A program made the position numbers and the translations under genes. From the NCBI GenBank assembly GCA_043101605.1, contig JBICIG010000061.1, positions 1 to 64,000 on the forward strand: a DNA stretch of 64,000 nt. The letters are read 5' to 3'. The notes beneath the pieces were generated by a model. It searched no databases, was not told the origin of the DNA, and was given only the letters and a program-made list of their open reading frames with translations. Numbering within the stretch: position 1 is the stretch's first letter; each line of letters opens with the position of its first letter. Shown here piece by piece: positions 57,651 to 64,000 of this stretch. The stretch is from JBICIG01 sp043101605. Lineage in GTDB: Bacteria; Planctomycetota; Phycisphaerae; Phycisphaerales; UBA1924.

Positions 57651-58394
57651 ATGAACACGACCCTCTCCCGCTCACGAACGATATCGCCGCGCCCACTCGC
57701 CGCCGCCCTCGCGCTCACCGCGACCACCGCCGCCGCCGACACCAGCCCGCTCACCATCACCAACGCCCGCTACCAGTTCATCGCCCGGAGCGCCGTCGTC
57801 ACCGACGGCACGCTCTTCGAGGACGAGTTCAACATCCTCGACACCCCGGGACTGCCCGGCCCCCGCTACGACCGCAGCGAAACCGCCCTCGCCTCCAGCA
57901 CGAGCGCCATCTCCCGCAGCGTCATTACCCAGCACTCCCGCTTCCAGTCCATGAACCTCCGTCACGACCACCACTCGGTCATCCGGCTCCTGGGCGCCAA
58001 CTCCGTCGCCACCGGCAGCGCTCGCAGCATCTTCGGCGTCAACTTCACGATCACCCGGTCCACCCCCTACACCCTCGCCTTCGACATCTCAGACCCCGCC
58101 GACAACCCCTCGCAGTGGAGCATCAATCTCGCGCTCAACGGCCCCGACTTCACCCAACTCGTCGACCTCTCCCTCGCCGACTTCAACCCCGGCGGGAACT
58201 CCTACCGCTTCCAGGGCACGCTCGAGCCCGGCGAGTACGGCATCTCGTTCGTCACCCGCATGAGCGACACCCGCGCCCTGCCGCCGAGCCTCGACGAGTT
58301 CTTCGACGCCTCCATCCGCTTCAGCGTCCCCGCGCCCGCCTCGCTCGCGGCGCCGGCGCTCGCCCCGCTCCTGATGATCCGCCGCCGCCGCTGA
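57651..58394 (+). CDS. second exported protein with PEP-CTERM-like tail
   Basis: The 247-residue protein has a signal peptide (PRPLAAALALTATTAAADTS) and a body of beta-strands (GVNFTITRSTPYTLAFDISD and later EPGEYGISFVTRMSD). It ends VPAPASLAAPALAPLLMIRRRR-like, the same Pro-Ala, hydrophobic, arginine order as the protein at 9898-10569. It is likely processed by an exosortase-type system or held in the outer envelope. The start codon at 57651 follows a 257-base gap with no other gene. A bidirectional hairpin lies about 60 bases after the stop. Function unknown. Confidence 0.72.
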   Translation: MNTTLSRSRTISPRPLAAALALTATTAAADTSPLTITNARYQFIARSAVVTDGTLFEDEFNILDTPGLPGPRYDRSETALASSTSAISRSVITQHSRFQSMNLRHDHHSVIRLLGANSVATGSARSIFGVNFTITRSTPYTLAFDISDPADNPSQWSINLALNGPDFTQLVDLSLADFNPGGNSYRFQGTLEPGEYGISFVTRMSDTRALPPSLDEFFDASIRFSVPAPASLAAPALAPLLMIRRRR

Positions 58395-58452
58395 CCGGCC
58401 CCGCGGCCGGACCCGCGAGGCAACCCGAAACGATGCGCTCGGCGCGCACTGA

Positions 58453-58486
58453 GAACGCCTGTGCTCCCCGTGGCACACAGGCGTTC
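58453..58486. terminator. bidirectional terminator between convergent genes
   Basis: A perfect 11-bp dyad (GAACGCCTGTG at 58453-58463, CACAGGCGTTC at 58476-58486) with a 12-nt loop lies between the PEP-CTERM-like gene and prfB. Its position and symmetry suit termination from both sides. Confidence 0.7.
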
Positions 58487-58517
58487 TTCGTGCGCGACGC
58501 GACGCCCGCCCGCCGAA

Positions 58518-59628
58518 TCAGTTCTTCGCCGACCGCCGCCGCTGAAGCTCCGCGTCGATGAACGGCGCGAGCTCGCCATCGAGCACCGTCTGCGGGTTCA
58601 TGTTCTCGTGCCCGGTCCGGTGGTCCTTCACGCGGTTGTCGTACAGCACATAGCTGCGGATCTGCGCGCCCCACCCGCGGTGCTCGAGCTTCCCCCCCGC
58701 CGCCTCGGCGATCTCGGCCTCGCGCTTGTCCTCGGCCATCTGCTCCAGCCGCGCCTGCAGAATCGACAACGCCTGCCGCTTGTTCTGGAGCTGATCCCGG
58801 TGCGTGCTCGACACCACCATGATCCCCGTCGGCTTGTGCACAAGACGCACCGCCGACGCGACCTTGTTCACATTCTGCCCGCCCGGCCCGCTCGACCGCG
58901 CAAAGGTCTGGATCTCCAGGTCCTTGTCCGGGATCTCCACCGAGCTCTCCTCGAACTCGGGCGTCACCTCCACCGTCGCGAAGCTCGTCTGACGCTTGCC
59001 CTGCGAATTGAACGGGCTCACCCGCGCCAGCCGGTGCGTCCCACGCTCGCAGTTGAGGTACCCGAACGCGAACGGGCCCTTCACATGCAGCGTCACATGG
59101 TCGATCCCGACCTCGGTCCCGTACGACTTGGCGACCTCCTCGACCTTCCACCCCATCCGCTCGGTGTAATACAGGTACATCCGCAGCAGCATCTCGGCCC
59201 AGTCGTTCGCCTCGGTCCCCCCGTCGCCCGCCGAGATCGTCAGGAAGCAACTGCGATGGTCGTGCTTGCCGCTCAGCAGCGACTGCATCTCCACTTGCTC
59301 CATCCGCTTCGACAGCGCGTGCAGCGACTCGTCGGCCTCGACGAGCAGGTCCTGGTCCCCCTCCTCGCGCGCCAACTCGTACGCCACCTTCGCGTCATCC
59401 AGCAGCGCGGCGACCTCCGTCACCGGCTGGATCTGCGCCTTGACCGTCTTGAGCTCCCCCACCACCCGACGCGCCTCGTCCGGGTCGTCCCAGAAACTCG
59501 GCGACTCCATCTTCTTCTCGAGCTCCCTCAGTCGCTCGGTCTTGGCGTCGTAGTCAAAGAGAGTCGCGGATCGTTAAAATCCGCGCCTCGAGATCATTGA
59601 TCACGGGCTGATGCGTCTCGTAGTACAT
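58518..59628 (-). CDS. prfB: peptide chain release factor 2, expressed by programmed +1 frameshift
   Basis: RF2 releases nascent chains at UGA and UAA. Translation starts at ATG 59628 (GGAG upstream) and gives MYYETHQPVINDLEARILTI and RDSL, then meets an in-frame UGA at 59554-59556. A +1 shift at CUU-UGA-C continues with DYDAKTERLRELEKKMESPS. The total is about 369 residues, normal for RF2. Downstream are the GTP-independent RF landmarks SPF, read here as RVSPFNSQGKRQTSFATVEV, and the GGQ motif in ARSSGPGGQNVNK for peptidyl-tRNA hydrolysis. A start at the internal ATG 59510 would lose the N-terminal domain. Frameshifting lets RF2 autoregulate: scarce RF2 leaves UGA unread longer and favours the shift. 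Confidence 0.95.
59553..59559 (-). promoter_or_regulatory. prfB recoding site CUUUGAC
   Basis: The heptamer CTT-TGA-C (minus strand 59559 to 59553) is the canonical RF2 slip site. The P-site tRNA-Leu on CUU moves onto UUU, and GAC becomes the next codon. The purine-rich SD-like element a few bases upstream in E. coli is missing here; CGACUCU precedes the slip codon. Confidence 0.93.
59565..59585 (-). promoter_or_regulatory. hairpin immediately upstream of the prfB slip site
   Basis: CGCGGAT (minus strand 59585 to 59579) pairs perfectly with ATCCGCG (59571 to 59565) around TTTAACG. The stem ends 5 nt before the CUU codon. It occupies the place of the usual SD-like stimulator, and could refold behind the ribosome and favour the +1 shift. 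Confidence 0.55.
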
Positions 59629-59829
59629 CGCAACTCCATCGCTCTCGCCCGGCGACACGCCGGACCAGCAGTGTAGCGCCCCCCTCACTCCCGCGCGATC
59701 GGCAACAATTTCCCCCCGACCCGCGCCAAACCCCCGCCCCGGCGTCGTTCTCCATACGCCGGGACCGTCCCGGCACAAACCAACGCCGCACCCTCGGGCG
59801 CACAAGCCCCCGCACAAGGACGCCATCCC

Positions 59830-61419
59830 ATGCCCCTCCAGTTTGACGCAGCCGGCCACCCCCGGATGGCGCGCCCGCTCAATGCCCGCCGGCCCGCCGC
59901 TCTCCTCGCACTTGCCGCCGGGCTCCTCGCCGCCCCCCTCGCCCAAGCCCAGCGCGATACGCCGGTCGAGGCAGATCGCCCAAGCCGCGTCGCCCTCCAA
60001 CCCGGCGAGCGCCGCGCCGACACGCCCGTGATCGAGTTCATCCGCTTCGACGGCGGCAACACCTCCGACTACATCGCCCTCCTCCGCCGCGTCCTCACCG
60101 ACGAACCCCTCAACATCGTCGCCACCCCCGAAGCCCTCGATCACCCCGTCCAGCCGCTCTCACTCTCCCGCGTCACGATCGACGGCGCACTCGACACCCT
60201 CGAACTCGGCGACCCCCACCAGAGACTCCGCGTCTCCTCCCACCGCCCCGACGGATCCGCCGCGATCTACTCCATCTCCCTCCTCCCCGACCGCGGGCAG
60301 CGCGGCGTCAACTCGCCCCCCGCCCCGGTCACCATGTTCTCCCTCTCCGATCTCATCGACCCCCTCCCGGGCAGCCGATCCGATCGCTCCCTGATCCTGC
60401 CGCTCGAGACGGTCCTCAGCGGGATCGAGGCCGCCGTCACCGTCGCCGCCGACGACCGCTCGGCGCCCGCCCAGCTCAAGTACCACGAGGACTCGGGGCT
60501 GCTCATTCTGCGAGGGACCGGCGAGCAGCTCTCCGCCGCCGACCAGGCCGTCTCGCTGATGCGCCGCGACATCGAGCGCCGCCGCGCCGCGATCGAGCGC
60601 GCCGCCACCGCGACCCCGCCCGCGGGCAACGACTCGGCCGAACTCCGCCGCGCCGACCTCGCCGCCGCCCTCTACACCGCCAACCTCGAGCTTCGCCGGC
60701 GCGAACTCGAGACCACCGCCGCCGAGGAGAACCTCGCCCGCGCCCGCCAGCTCGCCGAAACCGCGATGATCTCCGAGCGCGATGTGCGCGAGGCACAGCT
60801 CCACCTCGAACGCGCCCGTCTGGACATGCAGATCGCCCGCGCGGAAGTCGAGCGCCTCGACGCCCAACTCCGCTTCCTCGCCGGCGACAAGCCCGATCCG
60901 GACGACGCCCGCGCCGCCAACGAAGCCGCCGACCTCGTCCGCCAGCGCCAGGTCGCGCTCGACAACGCCCGCGCCGAACTCCAGGCCGCCCAGGCCCGCG
61001 AGGGCGTCGACATTCCCGCCGCCCGCATCCGCGAACTCATCGCCGCGGTCAAGGAGGCCGAGATTCAGCTCCGGGACGCGCAGGTCCAGTTCAGGCTCAT
61101 CCGTGAGCAGTCGCGCCTCAGCGGCGACGCCGGCGCGCTCGCGCGCGAACGCCAGCGCGTCGTCGATCTGACCCGCGAAGTCGACATGGCCCGCGAGGCG
61201 GCCCACCAGCTCGAGAGCCACCTCGTCAACACCCGCGCCGACGCCGCCGCCCAGGAAGCCCGCGCGAACATGCTCGAGAGCGAGATCCGCGCCCTCCGCG
61301 AGGAACTCGCCGCCACCCGCGCCGAGAACGCCGCCCTCCAGGCCGCGGCCGACCGAGCCGCCCGCCGGATCGCCGAACTCGAGCGCGATCTGAGCCGTCC
61401 CAACCCCCCGCGCGACTGA
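59830..61419 (+). CDS. exported coiled-coil protein
   Basis: The 529-residue protein has a signal peptide (RRPAALLALAAGLLAAPLAQA) and an N-terminal globular part (about 60-250) with VIEFIRFDGGNTSDYIALLR and LLILRGTGEQLSAADQAVSL, which has the feel of the ring-building domains found in secretin-type proteins. From about 250 to 525 it is a long Ala/Arg/Glu-rich coiled coil with heptads such as LEESEIRAL-like MLESEIRALREELAATRAEN. It could be a periplasmic scaffold. ATG 59830 is preferred; 59866 is an alternative. It is divergent from prfB and ends 59 bases before the sigma-factor gene. Confidence 0.68.
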   Translation: MPLQFDAAGHPRMARPLNARRPAALLALAAGLLAAPLAQAQRDTPVEADRPSRVALQPGERRADTPVIEFIRFDGGNTSDYIALLRRVLTDEPLNIVATPEALDHPVQPLSLSRVTIDGALDTLELGDPHQRLRVSSHRPDGSAAIYSISLLPDRGQRGVNSPPAPVTMFSLSDLIDPLPGSRSDRSLILPLETVLSGIEAAVTVAADDRSAPAQLKYHEDSGLLILRGTGEQLSAADQAVSLMRRDIERRRAAIERAATATPPAGNDSAELRRADLAAALYTANLELRRRELETTAAEENLARARQLAETAMISERDVREAQLHLERARLDMQIARAEVERLDAQLRFLAGDKPDPDDARAANEAADLVRQRQVALDNARAELQAAQAREGVDIPAARIRELIAAVKEAEIQLRDAQVQFRLIREQSRLSGDAGALARERQRVVDLTREVDMAREAAHQLESHLVNTRADAAAQEARANMLESEIRALREELAATRAENAALQAAADRAARRIAELERDLSRPNPPRD

Positions 61420-61478
61420 GCCTCCGGGCGCTGCTCGCAGGCCAACTCCACGGCTCAACCCCGCAGATCACCCTCGCA

Positions 61479-62156
61479 ATGACCCTCGCTTCGGCGCACA
61501 ATGAACGCATCTCCGGGATTCTGGGACAGCCCGTGACGATCGCCCACCGCCGATCGTCCGACCACGCGCCACCCCGCGCCGCCGCCGCGCGCCCCGCCGA
61601 TTCCCCGCCCGACCCGGCCGACCTCACCCGGCGCATCGCCAAGGGCGACGAAGCCGCCTTCTCCGAGTTCTACGACCACTGGTTCGCCCGCGCCCTGGCG
61701 ATCACCCGACGCATCACCCGCCGCGACGAATCCACCTGCCTCGACATCGTGCAGGTTGTGATGCTCCGCGCCGCCCGCACCCTCCCCCCGCTCGCTGACG
61801 AGGCCTCCCTCACCCGCTGGATGACCCGCGCCCTCCACCGCGCCGCGATCGATCGCTTTCGTGCCGAAGCCCGGGCCGATCGACGCGACCGGCACGCCGC
61901 CCGATCCCGCCCGCCGAATGCCCCCAGCGACGCCGCCGACCCGCACGAGCGCGAGGAGCAGATCGCGTGGCTCCGCGCCGAACTCGAAGCCATCCCCCAG
62001 CCCGATCGGCTCGCCTTGCTCGCTCGCTTCAGCCAGTCGCGCACGCTCGCCGGCGTCGGCTCCATGCTCGGGCTCTCCGGGCCCGCGGCCCACGGCCGCA
62101 TCCGCCGCACCCTCGAACGCCTCCGCGCCAAGGCCCGTGAGGACTTCCATGACTGA
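61479..62156 (+). CDS. ECF-like RNA polymerase sigma factor
   Basis: The protein (225 residues from ATG 61479; GTG 61533 is a likely alternative with GGGA before it) has the region 2 of sigma-70 type factors: LTRRIAKGDEAAFSEFYDHW, then IVQVVMLRAARTLPPLADE and LTRWMTRALHRAAIDRFRAE. Region 4 has the helix-turn-helix as LAGVGSMLGLSGPAAHGRIR and RTLERLRAKAREDF. There is a short region 3 linker and no sigma-1.1. This is the layout of an extracytoplasmic-function or planctomycete-type sigma factor. Its stop overlaps the next start by 8 nt. The promoters it recognises cannot be deduced here. Confidence 0.8.
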   Translation: MTLASAHNERISGILGQPVTIAHRRSSDHAPPRAAAARPADSPPDPADLTRRIAKGDEAAFSEFYDHWFARALAITRRITRRDESTCLDIVQVVMLRAARTLPPLADEASLTRWMTRALHRAAIDRFRAEARADRRDRHAARSRPPNAPSDAADPHEREEQIAWLRAELEAIPQPDRLALLARFSQSRTLAGVGSMLGLSGPAAHGRIRRTLERLRAKAREDFHD

Positions 62157-62679
62157 CCAACCCACCCCGCCCCTGAGCCCCGACGCCATCGCCCGCCGCG
62201 AAGCCCTCCGCGACGAACTGCTGGGTGCTGTGCGCGCCCGCCGCGTCCGCCGCCGCGCCGTGGCCGCCATAGCGGGAACCCTGCCGCTGCTCGCGCTGGC
62301 GGTCTGGGTCGCGCTCCCCGCCGCGACCCGTTCCCGCCCCGCACCAACCCCGCGCTCAACCCTCGCGCCGAGCCCGATCGCATCGAGCACGCGGACCCCA
62401 GCGCCCTCGCCCGCGGCGGGCATTGAATCGGTCCCCGCCCCCTCCAGTCCGACGCCGTCCGTGCCGGCCGTCCGGCGGGTCATGATGTCACGAGATGCAT
62501 CGGTGGTGGAGCGTTTCCGGCTCGATCCCTCCACCGCCGCCGTCGAACGCCTCTCCGATGAAGCGCTGGTCGGCCTGCTCACCGCATCCGGATACCGCCC
62601 GAGCCTGTTGCGGGAGGGGTCACGGGTGCACCTGGCGCTCGGCACGCCCCCGCCGCCTCCCCCGCCCGGGTCGTCGTGA
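62149..62679 (+). CDS. putative single-span membrane protein, possible anti-sigma partner
   Basis: The 176-residue product starts inside the sigma-factor stop (8-nt overlap). Residues 1-36 are a charged cytoplasmic stretch (DAIARREALRDELLGAVRA), then one span (about 39-58, AAIAGTLPLLALAVWVALPA), a Pro/Ser/Thr-rich spacer, and a small C-terminal domain (VERFRLDPSTAAVERLSDEA). The topology suits an anti-sigma factor that holds the sigma at the membrane; the typical zinc-binding HxxxCxxC motif is absent. Coupling to the sigma gene is the main reason for the suggestion. Weakly supported as to role. Confidence 0.6.
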   Translation: MTDQPTPPLSPDAIARREALRDELLGAVRARRVRRRAVAAIAGTLPLLALAVWVALPAATRSRPAPTPRSTLAPSPIASSTRTPAPSPAAGIESVPAPSSPTPSVPAVRRVMMSRDASVVERFRLDPSTAAVERLSDEALVGLLTASGYRPSLLREGSRVHLALGTPPPPPPPGSS

Positions 62680-63035
62680 TCCGCCTCGGCCCCGGTACAC
62701 TCCGGGGCGTGATGCGGATTCTCGACATCCTGGCGCGGTCGCTGGCCGCCCCCACGCCCGAGCAATCCAGCGCCACCCGCGACTGGGCGGTGCTGATGGT
62801 CGTTCTGATCGTGCTCGGCATGATCGCGGTGCTGGTGGCGCTGCTCATCGTCCTGAGGCATCGTCGATACCTCCGCCGCAAGCCCCTCGCACGCGAAGCC
62901 GAGCCGATCCCCGATGCGTGGACCGAAGCCGGCCGCCGCGCCGAACCCGCCGACCCCGACGACTTCTACGAGAGCCGCACCGGGCCCGATGAAGACTCGC
63001 CCGACGGCGGCCCGCCCGAGGAGTCCTGGCGATGA
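62676..63035 (+). CDS. small single-span membrane protein
   Basis: The 119-residue protein begins with GTG 62676 overlapping the previous stop (an ATG at 62712 is an alternative). It has one strong span (about 39-61, AVLMVVLIVLGMIAVLVALL) and an acidic tail rich in Asp, Glu, Pro and Arg. No family is recognised. It is the third of four coupled genes: sigma factor, possible partner, this gene and an SDR enzyme. It may belong to the signalling unit. Confidence 0.55.
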   Translation: MIRLGPGTLRGVMRILDILARSLAAPTPEQSSATRDWAVLMVVLIVLGMIAVLVALLIVLRHRRYLRRKPLAREAEPIPDAWTEAGRRAEPADPDDFYESRTGPDEDSPDGGPPEESWR

Positions 63036-63781
63036 CCGACCGCCCGCGCGCGCTCATCACGGGCGGCGCCAAGCGCGTCGGGCGGGCCACCGCCCTCTCT
63101 CTCGCCCGCGCCGGCTGCGACTGCCTGCTGACCTACCGCACCAGCGAGGATGAGGCCCGCCAGACCGCCGACGACCTCCGCGACCTGGACCGATCCGCCG
63201 ACCTCCTCCGGCTCGACCTCGACGACCCGGGCTCGCTCGATCGCCTCGCCGAGTCGGTGCTGGCATCAGGTCGGCTGGACATCCTCGTCCACAACGCGTC
63301 GATCTACCACCCCACGCCGCTGGAGGAACTCACCCTCGACGCCGCCGAACGGCTGATGCGCATCAACGCCCTCGCCCCGCTCCTGCTGACAGCCCGGCTG
63401 GCGCCGCTGCTCCGTGCGTCGTCCATGCCCGGAGGGGGGTCGGTCGTTTGCATGGCCGACATCCACGCGATGGGGCGGCCCCGAACCGACTTCGCCGCGT
63501 ACTCGATGTCCAAGGCGGCGCTGGTGGAGATGGTGCGCTCGCTGGCGCGCGATCTCGCGCCCCGCGTGCGCATCAACGCGGTCGCGCCGGGCGTCGTCGC
63601 GTGGCCCGAGGAGGGGCACGAATCTGACGAGGAATCGCAGCGGGCGTATCTGAAGCGCGTCCCCCTCGCCCGCCCCGGCGCCCCCGAAGACGCCGCCGAA
63701 GCCGTCCGCTGGCTCGCCCTCGACGCGACCTACACCACCGGGCAGGTCATCCGCATCGACGGCGGGCGGTTCCTGGCCTGA
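63032..63781 (+). CDS. SDR-family oxidoreductase, pteridine-reductase-like
   Basis: The 249-residue protein is a complete SDR enzyme. ALITGGAKRVGRATALSLAR is the cofactor motif, with Arg after the lysine suggesting NADPH. DILVHNASIYHP matches the NNAG/NAS region. The active-site Asp-Tyr-Lys appears as FAAYSMSKAAL. The TGGAKRVG and HNASIY pattern resembles pteridine reductases and dihydromonapterin reductase (FolM) more than FabG. Its start overlaps the previous stop by 4 nt. It could reduce a pterin or a sugar; not settled. Confidence 0.85.
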   Translation: MTDRPRALITGGAKRVGRATALSLARAGCDCLLTYRTSEDEARQTADDLRDLDRSADLLRLDLDDPGSLDRLAESVLASGRLDILVHNASIYHPTPLEELTLDAAERLMRINALAPLLLTARLAPLLRASSMPGGGSVVCMADIHAMGRPRTDFAAYSMSKAALVEMVRSLARDLAPRVRINAVAPGVVAWPEEGHESDEESQRAYLKRVPLARPGAPEDAAEAVRWLALDATYTTGQVIRIDGGRFLA

Positions 63782-63815
63782 CCAAGCCCGGGTGAGGCGC
63801 GCACAAACCGGGGAT

Positions 63816-63833
63816 GTGTTCCAAGTGGAACAC
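63816..63833. terminator. hairpin between convergent genes near the window end
   Basis: GTGTTCC (63816-63822) pairs with GGAACAC (63827-63833) across AAGT. It lies between the stops of the SDR gene (63781) and the opposite gene (63839), so it may end one or both transcripts. Confidence 0.45.
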
Positions 63834-63838
63834 CGGGC

Positions 63839-64000
63839 TCACCCGCCGTCTTCAAGCCTTGCGAGCATGCGGGCGGCGCCCTCGTCGCCGGCGGCCTGGG
63901 CTCTTCGGGCGTAGCGGATCGCTTCCTCGCGGTTGCCGGCGCGGTCGAACAGGTCGGCGGTCTCGATCGCCAGAGCCGCGTCGCCCGGCGCCGCGTCCGA
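63839..64000 (-). CDS. C-terminal end of a TPR-like protein (cut by window edge)
   Basis: Only the last 53 codons are inside the window, reading from 64000 to the TGA at 63839-63841. The residues ALAIETADLFDRAGNREEAI followed by RYARRAQAAGDEGAARML form one TPR-like helix pair, with alanine and glycine at the expected positions, and the tail LARLEDGG. The frame is open to the edge and has the neighbours' codon bias, so this is a real gene fragment, probably of a tetratricopeptide or Sel1-like protein. Nothing more can be said without the upstream part. Confidence 0.7.
   Translation of the reverse strand, partial: SDAAPGDAALAIETADLFDRAGNREEAIRYARRAQAAGDEGAARMLARLEDGG

Noticed and set aside
59554..60144. 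A separate 196-residue minus-strand gene ending at the UGA before RF2
   Set aside because: Only its last 24 codons matter: they are the zero-frame start of prfB. The longer frame is antisense to the coiled-coil protein gene.

Overview
The window is GC-rich, densely coding bacterial chromosome, best explained as a planctomycete of the class Phycisphaerae (order Phycisphaerales). The main reason is that four secreted proteins end in the same paired, calcium-loop-like tail (DLTGSSDPND ... DxDxDDFFxYLD), the 'GC-type dockerin' typical of that group. Supporting signs are two exported proteins ending in a PEP-CTERM-like PAPAS / hydrophobic / RRRR tail, many GTG and some TTG starts, and scattered operons. 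There is no rRNA, CRISPR array, IS element or prophage. Three tRNAs are present, all on the minus strand: Thr-UGU, Gly-GCC and Arg-CCG.

Layout. 0-5.1 kb: a cut-off 3-oxoacid CoA-transferase pair coupled to a PLP aminotransferase, a converging thiolase, a small lipoprotein and an SDR protein that lacks the catalytic Tyr. 5.2-19.8 kb: a secretome block with a GH57-like protein, a HAF-repeat protein, a PEP-CTERM-like protein, a BNR/sortilin-like protein and an endonuclease I, four of them dockerin-tagged. It is interrupted by one unknown cytoplasmic protein and by a ligase-associated DEXH helicase/PdeM repair pair. 20-25.4 kb: a lone PD-(D/E)XK nuclease beside tRNA-Thr, a GHL10 lipoprotein, a GNAT enzyme, and a lower-GC pair of unknown envelope genes next to tRNA-Gly. 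25.6-29 kb: DsbD and an orphan FliM, divergently placed. 29.3-39 kb: a transcription/translation operon, nusA-infB-ylxP-rbfA, continuing through 4-nt overlaps into an HhH-fold protein and a giant TPR lipoprotein. 39.1-44.7 kb: YebC, endonuclease III, a LolA-like protein, an MFS protein and tRNA-Arg. 44.9-56.6 kb: an S41 processing protease, then the three pyruvate dehydrogenase genes pdhA, pdhB and pdhC spread over 9 kb with RtcB, small membrane proteins, a low-GC DUF4268 nuclease-like gene, an EreA/ChaN-like protein and a LysE exporter between them. 56.6-64 kb: small membrane proteins, a second PEP-CTERM-like protein, prfB with a programmed +1 frameshift, a coiled-coil exported protein, an ECF-like sigma factor with a possible membrane partner, a second SDR protein, and the tail of a TPR-like gene.

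How the parts work together. PdhA, PdhB and PdhC form the E1 alpha, E1 beta and E2 parts of one complex; no E3 is visible. The nusA block couples transcription elongation to translation initiation and 30S maturation. The dockerin proteins look like an extracellular set (polysaccharide and DNA degradation plus beta-propellers) that should attach to a common partner encoded elsewhere. Most convincing unusual points: the prfB recoding site, where a hairpin replaces the usual SD-like stimulator; the dockerin set without a cohesin; an endonuclease III with odd cluster-cysteine spacing; an HhH-GPD-like protein without the catalytic Lys in the rbfA operon; and an SDR protein without its Tyr. I did not find a clearly new multi-gene defence or mobile system.
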